Of a stretch of DNA of 13,625 bases, positions 1-7,080 are shown in pieces. The stretch's first letter is position 1. Each line of letters opens with the position of its first letter. The notes beneath the pieces were generated by a model. It saw only the letters and a list, made by a program, of their open reading frames with translations. It did no database searches and had not been told where the DNA came from. The DNA lies in assembly GCA_900754855.1 (NCBI GenBank), contig CAAEEI010000154.1, forward strand, positions 1 through 13,625, read 5' to 3'. A program made the translations under genes and the position numbers. Origin of the DNA: Lachnospiraceae bacterium (GTDB lineage: Bacteria; Bacillota; Clostridia; Lachnospirales; Lachnospiraceae).

Positions 1-676
1 CAGGATAGAACAAATAAAAAAACCACTGAAAAAAACGACGGCCTCTTTTTATTCTTTTCCCATTATAACAATGCAGGACGCAATAGCCGGAAAAGGCAAT
101 GCCCCCTGTCGCCAGAAGCGCATAAAATAGCTGCTCTGCCGGATGAAATTTTCCCGTTCCCGTCAAAAAAATGTACAGACCAAAACCAACAGCCGAATAT
201 TCATAGGCCTTTTTCTTCTTTTTTGCAGAATCTTCCGCCCACAAAAAAAGCTGTGTAAACACAGGAGCAAATATAGCCCAGTCACATAAAATGGTCAGAA
301 AGGTCAGACCAATGGCAAGATGATTTCCCAGATTCTGATCCGCCATCTGTTTTCTGACGCAGATGATCAGAAAACAGAGAAACAACGTAAACAGCATATT
401 AAGACGGGGAAGCTCTGCGCTTCCTCTCTCCTCTAACGCCATGCGAAAGGGAATCTGTGAGAGTACGGCAAACAACAGCAGCCGAAATGCATATTTTCTT
501 TTTGCATGGGTATAACGGTATCCCTCCACAAGAAAATAACACATGGTAATTGCGGTAAAATATCCGACGATCGTCAATATCTCGTAAAGAAAAGTTCCCG
601 ACGCAAGAAAAACTGCGGCAAGATGATTCAGCAGCATGGCGAATATGGCAATCAGTTTGATCGTCTCTTTATTCAT
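1..676 (-). CDS. TraX family membrane protein (3' end beyond window)
   Basis: This frame is open from an ATG at 676 to the left edge, giving 225 codons, so the C-terminus is missing. It is recognised as TraX family from the N-terminus (NKETIKLIAIFAMLLNHLAA, matching the usual LKxIAxxxMxxDHxG opening) and from the aromatic FFQWFFYLFYP just before the edge, where family members usually have a tyrosine/proline motif before the last helix. Several hydrophobic helices alternate with short basic loops, so it is an integral membrane protein. TraX of the F plasmid acetylates pilin; chromosomal clostridial homologues are generally uncharacterised, so no substrate is assigned. The family-typical aspartate of the first helix appears as asparagine (N17). 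The start is fixed by its neighbour: the preceding stop TAG is followed directly by ATG, with only a weak GGAAGAAGAG ribosome site, which suggests translational coupling. Family call fairly sure, function unknown. Confidence 0.8.
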   Translation of the reverse strand, partial: MNKETIKLIAIFAMLLNHLAAVFLASGTFLYEILTIVGYFTAITMCYFLVEGYRYTHAKRKYAFRLLLFAVLSQIPFRMALEERGSAELPRLNMLFTLFLCFLIICVRKQMADQNLGNHLAIGLTFLTILCDWAIFAPVFTQLFLWAEDSAKKKKKAYEYSAVGFGLYIFLTGTGKFHPAEQLFYALLATGGIAFSGYCVLHCYNGKRIKRGRRFFQWFFYLFYP

Positions 677-1243
677 CTACTCTTCTTCCGGAAACAACAT
701 GTATTCCATTGTCTGGCGCTCACTCATATATTCCAGAACATTGGTCAGCGTTGTATCCAGATACCCATTTTCTTCCAGTTCATTGATCAATTCTTCAAAT
801 ATCTCATCAAACTCTTCTTCCAATGCCAGGTCCTGATTCATAATCGCCACGGTGGTACGGAAAAACTTCATCAGTTCTATCTGCATTGGTCCCTGAAATA
901 ACGGGATCATCTCCTGATCCTCATCTTCCACCGCAATGTGCAGCAGCGCGGCTGCCGGTATGCCTTCCCTTTTGCAGAAAAGTTCTGTATTGTTCATAAA
1001 ATCCTGCAGCACTCCTTTATGAAGAATAGGCGCCATCAGTGATTCTTCCGCTTCCACATCGACAGGATAATAAAAATAGTCCTGGGACATGATCATTTCC
1101 ATAAAATATGGACTGGTCACAAAAAGCCCGGTTAACGTATCCTCATTCGGTACTTCCAACTCCACGTTGATTTCTTCCTTATGCGTTTTTTCCGGCATAT
1201 TGGTATTGGTATACACCTTAAACTTATCTTTATTTTCCTTCAT
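677..1243 (-). CDS. Acidic soluble hypothetical protein, 188 aa
   Basis: I do not recognise this family. The product is strongly acidic, rich in Glu and Asp, especially in the last third (for example LALEEEFDEIFEELINELEE), and has no membrane helix or signal peptide, so it is probably cytoplasmic and largely helical. The first ~25 residues are polar and probably flexible; a more ordered part begins near PNEDTLTGLFVTSPYF. The start has a good AGGAGG site 6 nt upstream. It sits 52 bp downstream of the nitroreductase and abuts the TraX-like gene (TAG then ATG), so the three are probably co-transcribed and this protein is translationally coupled to the TraX-like protein. That link is the only hint to its role. 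A real gene is very likely; its function is unknown. Confidence 0.85.
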   Translation of the reverse strand: MKENKDKFKVYTNTNMPEKTHKEEINVELEVPNEDTLTGLFVTSPYFMEMIMSQDYFYYPVDVEAEESLMAPILHKGVLQDFMNNTELFCKREGIPAAALLHIAVEDEDQEMIPLFQGPMQIELMKFFRTTVAIMNQDLALEEEFDEIFEELINELEENGYLDTTLTNVLEYMSERQTMEYMLFPEEE

Positions 1244-1259
1244 TGCATCCTCCTGATTG

Positions 1260-1265
1260 ATTATA
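1260..1265 (-). promoter_or_regulatory. Candidate -10 box before the 188-aa gene
   Basis: On the minus strand there is a perfect TATAAT 16 nt before the ATG at 1243. No convincing -35 box is found at 16 to 18 bp; the best hexamers are T-runs. A transcript from here would start around 1253, at the first bases of the AGGAGG site, leaving about 10 nt of leader. It may be a chance match, and read-through from the nitroreductase could supply expression instead. Confidence 0.3.
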
Positions 1266-1295
1266 CCTGAGCAATGTCAGGCAAAAATGTCCTGA

Positions 1296-1826
1296 TTAAA
1301 AATTTTCCCCTACATAATAAACATAATTATCTTTTCTTGGCGCAGCCTCCACAGACGGTTCGGCTGCATACCCCAGCACACAGTGTCCGATTCCCTCATA
1401 GTCGCCCTGAATACCAAGTTTTTTTAATAATGCCTTTCCTTCTTCACGCTCAAATTCTTCCTTTGCCCGGTGAATCCAGCAGCTTCCAATTCCCAGCGCA
1501 TGGGCAGCCAGCATCAGGTTTCCCATCACAAGACTTCCATCATAAACATGGGTAGGCACTGTTTTATCTGCCAGTACAATGACCGCCACCGGCGCCCCAT
1601 AGAAGGGATCTGTTTCGGTTCCCATAATTTCCGCATTCAGTTTGGAAAGTTGATCTCTGATTTCTTTATTTGTTACAACCAGAATAATCGGTGACTGTTT
1701 TCCCCTTCCACTGGCCGCATATGTTCCTGCTTTGACAATCTCCTGAATGATCTCATCAGGAATCCTGTCAGACTTAAACTTTCGCACGCTTCTTCTTGCA
1801 TACATTTCCTTTATTACTTCATTCAT
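1296..1826 (-). CDS. Nitroreductase family FMN-dependent oxidoreductase
   Basis: A 176-residue single-domain nitroreductase, a family of FMN enzymes that use NAD(P)H to reduce nitro compounds, quinones or similar electron acceptors in the cytoplasm. Visible marks are the N-terminal RRSVRKF (residues 11-17, FMN phosphate contact), the ASGRGKQSPIILVV stretch (38-51), a DGSLVMGNLMLAAHALGIGSCWI core (96-118, family-typical LaAhalGlGscWi), and GHCVLGYA near the C-terminus. The length is normal for the short subgroup. No extra ferredoxin domain is present. The start is supported by an AAGGAGGT site 7 nt upstream. It heads a probable three-gene unit with the acidic protein and the TraX-like protein. 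The leader holds a strong inverted repeat (1852-1886), which may be an operator or an RNA hairpin. The substrate cannot be inferred. Confidence 0.93.
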   Translation of the reverse strand: MNEVIKEMYARRSVRKFKSDRIPDEIIQEIVKAGTYAASGRGKQSPIILVVTNKEIRDQLSKLNAEIMGTETDPFYGAPVAVIVLADKTVPTHVYDGSLVMGNLMLAAHALGIGSCWIHRAKEEFEREEGKALLKKLGIQGDYEGIGHCVLGYAAEPSVEAAPRKDNYVYYVGENF

Positions 1827-1854
1827 CCTTTACCTCCTTTTCAGACAACGGTCT

Positions 1855-1884
1855 CCTGTGCAGGGTTCTTTTTTCCTGCGCAGG
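1855..1884. repeat. Two tandem 10-bp palindromes in the nitroreductase leader
   Basis: CCTGTGCAGG (1855-1864) and CCTGCGCAGG (1875-1884) lie exactly 20 bp apart, two helical turns. The second is a perfect palindrome; the first differs at one base. Together they also form one long hairpin: 11 bp with a single G-U wobble when read on the plus strand (an A-C mismatch on the minus strand), around a 10-nt loop, with further pairing at GGTC/GACC. Neither side has a terminator T-run. It could be a dimeric repressor site, a leader hairpin or a copy of a dispersed intergenic repeat. Confidence 0.5.
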
Positions 1885-1924
1885 ACCATCAACTATCCTT
1901 ATGTTTTCCCGTCGCCATAGCGAC

Positions 1925-1933
1925 AGTATAGCA
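1925..1933 (-). promoter_or_regulatory. Candidate extended -10 promoter of the nitroreductase unit
   Basis: The minus strand reads TGCTATACT, an extended -10 (TGn plus TATACT, one change from consensus). No good -35 box is seen 17 bp upstream, which is tolerable for an extended -10. Transcription would start near 1918 and give a leader of about 90 nt carrying the 1852-1886 hairpin. Confidence 0.4.
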
Positions 1934-2012
1934 TATGCCGACTTTTTTGGCTACCTTAACCCAGACTCGAAAATCGTGGGGATGACCGTTTCCATGCCAA
2001 GGAAGCGTTTCT

Positions 2013-4016
2013 CTATTTTAATATTTCCATTATATTTTCCCTGCATAATTTTCTTCCGGCAATGCCATAAAAAATCAGGATAATCGCAAAGGCAGCCATT
2101 CCAAATAATGCAATCGTCCCCACCGGCATACAGGCAAAAAACTCTGCCTTTCTGATTGGCGCCGCGGGCAGTAACAGCGCAAGCAGTGGAATCTGCATAA
2201 GCAGGGCAAATCCATACGGTTTTCCTACCAAAAGCAGGGTCTCCAGATATAATATCTTCCTCATCTGCCCCGGCGACATCCCCACCGACAAATACCGGGC
2301 AAATTCTTTTCTTCGCAGATAGATTTGTCCCAGCGTTACCGATAAGATATTGGCGATGCCTACCAAAGCCAGAGTCATCGCCAGGGTTCCTGTTACCATA
2401 CGAAGCCCTTTTCGCATCTCCTGATCTGAACGCTGCTCTTTTCTTCGGTTTTCCAGCGACCAGTTTTTTCTTCCGGTCTCTTTGTTTATCAGCGGTATCT
2501 TCTGCTCGCAATACTTTCGCAATTGATCTTCCGTCCGCTGTATCTCTTTCTCTGTTTTTTTCTCCTTCTGGCTTTCCGAATCTTCACCTACGCAAAGATC
2601 ATAATAGATTTCGGAGGTTGTTTTTCCCCGGTTCTTGCGTCCCTCCTGCTTTAAAACCGCCGCATAAGCGCTCCGGGAAAAAATTATGGTCAGCGCCTTT
2701 TGCTCCATTTCCTCCCGAATAGGCGGCAGAGCATCCGTTACATCGCTGTAGCGTACCGAAACCGGTTTTCCCCCTAATTCCAACAAAAGATTTCCTCTTT
2801 TTTCCTTCAGCAGCGGAAGGTACGTTCTGTTTTTCCAGTCGCTGTTTTGCTCATCCCACCAGAGGTTAAGCGCCACCGCACCGGCTTCTTCCCGAAGATT
2901 TTGTTGGCTGCAATAATTTTTAAAACTCTGATCGTCAAGAATAATCATCTGCGTTTTTATTTTCCAGTTGCCTTCCTGCGTTTTTTCTCCACTTTTTTCT
3001 AATAATAGTTCCGGTTTCCTTTTGTTAAATACAGCAGACAATGCCGTCGGAGGAAGAACAGCCTGCCCCTCTGCCTTTTGATATGCGATACAGCTTTCTA
3101 TCGTTGGTACAGCCCGCAAACCGGATAAAAAATCCTCTGTATTTCCTTCTTTTTTTGCGGACGCATCCAAAGTAATCCTAAAATCCCATACATCCTTATA
3201 TCGTTCATAATACGTATGCCGGGTACTTAATCCGGAAATCGTTTCTGCATTTAAAAAGGCAAAAAAACAAAAAAAAGACAAACCAAGAATAAGCTTTGCC
3301 TCACGTAAAGATTTTTTTCTCACATAAAGCGTTCTTGCGGCAAGTTCTCCCGAAATCCCTCCTGCTCTATACCATAATGGAAAAGAACAAACTTTTTTAA
3401 CCGGATGTTCTTCCCTTCCAAATATGGCGTCCAGTGGGGTCATACGGCTTAATTTACGAGCCGGAAGCCATGCCGATAAAAAAATCGTCAGTGTAGCCGT
3501 CCCAAGAGAAAGGGCCGCTACCAGACCATGATAGGAAAAAGATTGTCCGTAAACTTCCGCTCCTGCAGACTGTCCATAATGAATCATTGTCTGTATAAAG
3601 AAAAAACAGACGCCAACGCCAAGAATCGTACCAAGGAGTATTGGGAAAAAACACAGGATTACCACTTCTTCCAACAGGCAGCGTCGGATCTGTCCCGGCG
3701 TTGCCCCCACACTTTGCAATATTCCCAGTTGATGAAGGCGACTTCGCATGGTTACGCCAAAAGCATGATGAATCATGGCAATCAATGCCAGACAGACGAA
3801 AAACAATAGGATCCCGTACAGGCTGAACAACCGGCCCGGCCGGACATTCTGCACTCCGTACACCATTCTTTGCTGCTTTACATGATCTGTCCACAAGTTC
3901 CATCCCATTGTGCACAAAAAGGATAACAATAATGCGGAAATCAGGCTGATTCCTGCCAGCAATCCACTGGACACCTTATTGCCTCTGATCGCACGAAGAG
4001 AAAAATTCTTCCACAT
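2013..4016 (-). CDS. FtsX-like ABC transporter permease, 667 aa
   Basis: The membrane subunit of an ABC system of the MacB/FtsX kind, which typically couples cytoplasmic ATP hydrolysis to movements of an extracytoplasmic domain (peptide or antibiotic resistance, lipid or lipoprotein handling, signalling). Helices are estimated at about 17-38, 66-86, 118-141, 165-187, 242-259, 550-573, 596-625 and 635-660. Two FtsX half-units show the usual post-helix motif: GILQSVGATPGQIRR (98-112) and, in the second half, YLSVGMSPGQMRK. A large hydrophilic region, about residues 260-545 and very Lys/Glu-rich, is predicted to be outside the cell. The loop after helix 1, which carries a first extracytoplasmic domain in longer double-FtsX proteins, is only about 28 residues. 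The start has a GAGGAGGGG site and lies 12 bp after the ATPase stop, so the two are one operon. Substrate unknown. Confidence 0.92.
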   Translation of the reverse strand: MWKNFSLRAIRGNKVSSGLLAGISLISALLLSFLCTMGWNLWTDHVKQQRMVYGVQNVRPGRLFSLYGILLFFVCLALIAMIHHAFGVTMRSRLHQLGILQSVGATPGQIRRCLLEEVVILCFFPILLGTILGVGVCFFFIQTMIHYGQSAGAEVYGQSFSYHGLVAALSLGTATLTIFLSAWLPARKLSRMTPLDAIFGREEHPVKKVCSFPLWYRAGGISGELAARTLYVRKKSLREAKLILGLSFFCFFAFLNAETISGLSTRHTYYERYKDVWDFRITLDASAKKEGNTEDFLSGLRAVPTIESCIAYQKAEGQAVLPPTALSAVFNKRKPELLLEKSGEKTQEGNWKIKTQMIILDDQSFKNYCSQQNLREEAGAVALNLWWDEQNSDWKNRTYLPLLKEKRGNLLLELGGKPVSVRYSDVTDALPPIREEMEQKALTIIFSRSAYAAVLKQEGRKNRGKTTSEIYYDLCVGEDSESQKEKKTEKEIQRTEDQLRKYCEQKIPLINKETGRKNWSLENRRKEQRSDQEMRKGLRMVTGTLAMTLALVGIANILSVTLGQIYLRRKEFARYLSVGMSPGQMRKILYLETLLLVGKPYGFALLMQIPLLALLLPAAPIRKAEFFACMPVGTIALFGMAAFAIILIFYGIAGRKLCRENIMEILK

Positions 4017-4028
4017 ATCTTCCCCTCC

Positions 4029-4709
4029 TCAACTTATTTTTTGATCAGAAATAATTTTTCCGTCTTCCAGACGAATGACCCTGTTCATCTGTAAGGCAAT
4101 GCTCTCATCATGGGTAACCAGGAGGATGGTCTGACGGAATTTTCGGTTTGATTCTTTTAACAGTTCGATGATTTCCTGTCCATTTTGCTGGTCAAGATTG
4201 CCCGTCGGTTCATCCGCCAAAAGCAGGGCTGGCGCATGAATCAACGCTCTTCCTATGGATACTCTTTGCTGCTGGCCTCCGGACAACTGCCCTGGCAAAT
4301 GCTTTCTCCGTCCTTCCAGACCAAGCATACGCAATAATTCGTCCAGCTTCTCCTGATTGATTCTCTGTCCATCTAAACGAAGCGGTAAAGTAATATTTTC
4401 CACCACATCCAGCACGGGAATCAAGTTATAAAACTGATAGATTAACCCAACTTTTCTTCGACGGAAAATCGCCATCTCCTCCGGCGTTCTTCCATAAACC
4501 TCCTGTCCTTCTACCCATATCTTTCCTCCGTCCGGCCGATCTACACCGCCAAGGAGATGCATTAACGTTGATTTACCTGATCCCGATTTTCCGATGACGG
4601 CAACCATTTCTCCTTTTTCTACCGTGAAAGAAACATGGTCAAGAGCGCGTACTCTCGATGCCCCTTCTCCATAATCTCTGCATAATCCTTCTACCCGTAC
4701 CCGTTCCAT
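4029..4709 (-). CDS. ABC transporter ATP-binding protein (MacB/LolD/BceA type)
   Basis: A 226-residue nucleotide-binding subunit, partner of the FtsX-like permease encoded 12 bp downstream. All ABC motifs are intact: Walker A GKSGSGKST (40-48), Q-loop Q92 in GLIYQFYNLIPVLDVVEN (the form typical of the MacB/LolD/FtsE group), signature LSGGQQQR (142-149), Walker B LLLADEP (162-168) with catalytic E167, D-loop GNLD (170-173) and switch H200 in LLVTHD. It should therefore be an active ATPase at the inner face of the membrane. The length is normal for the group. The ATG has a GGAGGA site about 8 nt upstream. No histidine kinase or response regulator, often linked to BceAB-type pairs, is found next to it in the window. 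Confidence 0.95.
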   Translation of the reverse strand: MERVRVEGLCRDYGEGASRVRALDHVSFTVEKGEMVAVIGKSGSGKSTLMHLLGGVDRPDGGKIWVEGQEVYGRTPEEMAIFRRRKVGLIYQFYNLIPVLDVVENITLPLRLDGQRINQEKLDELLRMLGLEGRRKHLPGQLSGGQQQRVSIGRALIHAPALLLADEPTGNLDQQNGQEIIELLKESNRKFRQTILLVTHDESIALQMNRVIRLEDGKIISDQKIS

Positions 4710-4747
4710 ACCGTTTTCCTCCGATCATACGCTGATTTTATTTTAAT

Positions 4748-4776
4748 TTTATCCTATTTACATGACATTCTGGTAA
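4748..4776 (-). promoter_or_regulatory. Possible promoter of the FtsX-type ABC operon
   Basis: On the minus strand TTACCA (4771-4776) and GATAAA (4748-4753) are 17 bp apart, each matching four of six consensus bases. The -35 box directly follows the stop codon of the upstream glycosylase gene. The region down to the ATG is very A-rich. Weak match, tentative. Confidence 0.3.
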
Positions 4777-5616
4777 CTATCGGGTATGTTTTCCTTCTGC
4801 CGTTTCTTTATTGCCCCATAACTCATAATAAAAAATATACTGCTGCATTACTCCCTGAAAGCCTCTGTATCTTCGATTGGGGAATCCCCTTTTATAATGC
4901 CTGTCCAAAGCCTGTCTGATATGCGTATCTACCGGAAACGCCTGTAAGTGATGTAAGGAAAACAAACAGATACAATCCGCCACTTTTTCCCCCACACCAA
5001 AGAGCCGCATCAGTTCTTCTTTGGCTTTTTTATATGGCAATTCCGCTGTTTTTTCCAGATTAAAGTCTCCTTTTACGACATCTTTTGCCGCACGGACCAC
5101 ATATTTACTCCGATAACCCAGATTACACTCTTTTAGCGCATCTTCCGGCAACTGCCATAAATCCTCCGGACGGGGAAAAGCATAATATTCCTCCCCATAG
5201 TGATTCATCCTCTTCTCCCCATAGGCAACACAGATATTTTCAATACATTTTCGGATTCTGCCTATATGATTTTGCTGGGAAATCAAAAAGGAAACGATCG
5301 TCTCCCAGAGATCCTGCCACAATATCCGCATCCCCGAACCAAAACAGATCGCCTGATTTAAGTACGCGTCGTTTGGATTGGCTTGTTGTATGTAGCTTCC
5401 ATAATCGTTATTCAGATCAAAATACGCTGACCAGAAATCCTGAAATTCTTCTTCTCCACAAAAAAACTGTACTTCCCGCCCGTGTTGTTCCATGCGCAAA
5501 TACCGTTCTCCCGCAATAATACTACAGCGATATTCATCTTCCATAGTCATACGAAAACATTGCCCGGAACGGCAGATCTGCCTGAGATCAAAATACTCTA
5601 TCGTCTTTTTTACCAT
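4777..5616 (-). CDS. ogg: 8-oxoguanine DNA glycosylase, OGG1 family
   Basis: A bifunctional base-excision repair enzyme expected to remove 8-oxoguanine opposite cytosine and nick the abasic site. The 279 residues comprise an OGG N-terminal domain (about 5-105) and an HhH-GPD domain (about 106-265). The diagnostic stretch is FGVGEKVADCICLFSLHH (206-223) followed by AFPVDTHIRQ: the lysine K211 corresponds to the Schiff-base lysine of OGG1 (human K249) and D230 to the essential aspartate (human D268), with the same 19-residue spacing. SFLISQQNHIGRIRK (109-123) matches the family SxxSxNNxxxRI region. There is no four-cysteine iron-sulphur cluster, as in OGG1 and unlike MutY or Nth. Start: ATG at 5616 with only a weak AAAGAGA-type site. 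It is flanked by unrelated ABC genes and appears to be expressed from its own promoter (5714-5722). Confidence 0.93.
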   Translation of the reverse strand: MVKKTIEYFDLRQICRSGQCFRMTMEDEYRCSIIAGERYLRMEQHGREVQFFCGEEEFQDFWSAYFDLNNDYGSYIQQANPNDAYLNQAICFGSGMRILWQDLWETIVSFLISQQNHIGRIRKCIENICVAYGEKRMNHYGEEYYAFPRPEDLWQLPEDALKECNLGYRSKYVVRAAKDVVKGDFNLEKTAELPYKKAKEELMRLFGVGEKVADCICLFSLHHLQAFPVDTHIRQALDRHYKRGFPNRRYRGFQGVMQQYIFYYELWGNKETAEGKHTR

Positions 5617-5713
5617 TGTTTTTCTCTTTCTTTTATCCGATACTTTCTTCGTTTTTTTTACTTTCTGATTATCCTTTGTTTCATTCTTTTTGTCTGCGAT
5701 AGCTGTTGCTGGA

Positions 5714-5722
5714 ATTATACCA
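5714..5722 (-). promoter_or_regulatory. Extended -10 promoter of the ogg gene
   Basis: The minus strand reads TGGTATAAT: a perfect TATAAT (5714-5719) with an upstream TG. No -35 box of quality lies 16-18 bp upstream, as is often true of extended -10 promoters. Transcription would begin near 5707, giving a leader of about 90 nt that is almost entirely purine on the transcribed RNA. Confidence 0.55.
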
Positions 5723-5780
5723 CATTTTTATGGTCTGTACTATCTGTTCATTTTGCAAACTTTCCCGTCATTTTCTTTTT

Positions 5781-5814
5781 GCTTTCCTTTGCCGAAAGCA
5801 AAACAGCGCTTTCG
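5781..5814. other. Three alternating hairpin arms after the ABC-2 permease
   Basis: GCTTTC (5781-5786), CGAAAGC (5793-5799) and GCTTTCG (5808-5814) can pair only two at a time: the middle arm pairs with either outer arm. The first pair extends to 10 bp with flanking TTTT/AAAA (5777-5803); the second is 7 bp. It lies 14 bp past the permease stop. There is no U-run after either hairpin on the minus strand, so a classical terminator is doubtful; it may instead stabilise the 3' end. Confidence 0.35.
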
Positions 5815-5827
5815 AACCCGCACTGAT

Positions 5828-7075
5828 TTAATTTCCTTTATGGGTGGCGTAAGAATGTATTGTTAAAAACGCAAATAATGGAATTTCAATTAAATTCGCA
5901 GCAATCATCACATACGGCGTCCAGATCGCCATGTCACCGATATTCCAGAAATTAAAATCTATTGCCGCATAGAAAATACTGGCCTGCAAGCCAACGCCGC
6001 TTGCCGGTAAAACCGGATAAATCCAATTGCCAATTTCTTCCGGAAGCGCCATATAGATGATGACTGGCAGCACACAAAATAACAGCGCAGTTGACAGGGA
6101 CGCCACTACATTTTTAAATTTCGAAGAAAGGTACAGAGTAAAACTAATCGTTGCCAATAGACACAGCAGTCCGGTAACGGCGATAAAATACTGCATCTGC
6201 CCGATATTCATGGCCGGTAAATTGACTATAGAAAACAACATCTGTATGGAGGTTTTGGTACACTCCCAGCCGAACAAATAATTGGATACCAGAATAGAAA
6301 CTGACGCACAAAGCGCATACGTAGCTCCGCTGATGAAAAATGCCGACATGATCTTGGTAATAGCCAGTTTCACAGTTCCATACTTTGTACAGCGCAAAAT
6401 ATCATCTGCCCCGGTCTGATAATCAGAAGTAAATACAGGAGCGGCAATGACTGTACAAAGAAGAACAAGCACATAGGCCAGAAGCATCTGGTAATCCATG
6501 GCATCCGTATTATACCCCGGATAAATCTCATAAGGTTTTTTTACCTGATCGTACATTGCCACTGCTACTTTTTGCGCCGCAGGATACTCCTGCTGCTCCA
6601 TCTTCATTAACGAAAGAATACGTTTTTCACATACTGCATAATACTTGTCAACTTCCTCCGGGTCAATGTCCATAATTGATGCGCCAATCCCTGTATCAGG
6701 ATCTGCAAAAGCTTCTTTTACCCCGTGTAAAAGAGGAGCGTAGGGAAGAATTTCCTCCTCATATACTCCTTCCGGCAAATCAAGGGATTCTTTTACTCCA
6801 TATTTTTCCAAACAGGATTGATAATTTTCCACCGCTGTCCTTACTTTTTCCGGAGTAACCATACCTTTTATCTCTTCCTGCAGTTTTTTCTCGTGCTGAA
6901 TCGCCTTCAATCCATGCAGCTGAACTGTATTTCCCTTATCATCCGTATAACTGCTGTCACAAAATGTAACAGGCAACCATGCCATAAGAACAGAAAGCAA
7001 TACTGCCAGAGACAACAACAGCATCGTTGATTTTGTTTTTATCATTCGTTTCATTTCCAGTCTTAATAAACGCAT
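5828..7075 (-). CDS. ABC-2 type transporter permease, 415 aa
   Basis: The membrane subunit for the ATPase encoded immediately upstream. A basic cytoplasmic N-terminus (MRLLRLEMKRMIKTKST) precedes helix 1 (about 17-36). A soluble, probably outward-facing region of about 160 residues (37-198) follows, then five or so further helices from about residue 200 to 405. The segment after helix 2, FTSDYQTGADDILRCTKYG, followed by KLAITKIMSAFF, is the usual ABC-2 pattern (acidic residue, Gly, then a basic turn into the next helix). The start is placed at 7075, not at the in-frame upstream ATG at 7117: the 7075 start has an AGGAGGTGA site at ideal spacing, whereas 7117 lies inside the ATPase gene. The ATPase stop TGA is part of that ribosome site, so the two are translationally linked. 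Substrate unknown. Confidence 0.88.
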   Translation of the reverse strand: MRLLRLEMKRMIKTKSTMLLLSLAVLLSVLMAWLPVTFCDSSYTDDKGNTVQLHGLKAIQHEKKLQEEIKGMVTPEKVRTAVENYQSCLEKYGVKESLDLPEGVYEEEILPYAPLLHGVKEAFADPDTGIGASIMDIDPEEVDKYYAVCEKRILSLMKMEQQEYPAAQKVAVAMYDQVKKPYEIYPGYNTDAMDYQMLLAYVLVLLCTVIAAPVFTSDYQTGADDILRCTKYGTVKLAITKIMSAFFISGATYALCASVSILVSNYLFGWECTKTSIQMLFSIVNLPAMNIGQMQYFIAVTGLLCLLATISFTLYLSSKFKNVVASLSTALLFCVLPVIIYMALPEEIGNWIYPVLPASGVGLQASIFYAAIDFNFWNIGDMAIWTPYVMIAANLIEIPLFAFLTIHSYATHKGN

Positions 7076-7080
7076 AGAGA

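Noticed and set aside
1987..2007. A 7-bp hairpin (CGTTTCC / GGAAGCG) just after the FtsX-like permease stop as a terminator
   Set aside because: On the transcribed minus strand it has a C-A mismatch and is followed by GTCATCCCC, not a U-run. The T-rich side is on the plus strand, where no gene ends.
1827..2012. A riboswitch in the nitroreductase leader and the upstream spacer
   Set aside because: I compared it by eye with c-di-GMP, preQ1, fluoride, TPP and SAM patterns and found no matching conserved core; only hairpins remain.
1951..2511. A 186-codon minus-strand frame overlapping the 3' end of the FtsX-like permease gene in another frame
   Set aside because: Its translation is rich in Arg, Gly and Asp with no domain, and it lies mostly inside a clearly conserved permease gene; a frame shadow.
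5085..5519. Plus-strand open frame opposite the ogg gene (144 codons); similar plus-strand frames lie opposite galT, galE and the ATPase genes
   Set aside because: Low-complexity Ser/Pro/His-rich translations with no ribosome sites and fully antisense to recognised genes.
5658..5684. An 8-codon upstream open frame (MKQRIIRK) in the ogg leader
   Set aside because: There is no real ribosome site, and such frames are expected by chance in an A-rich leader.
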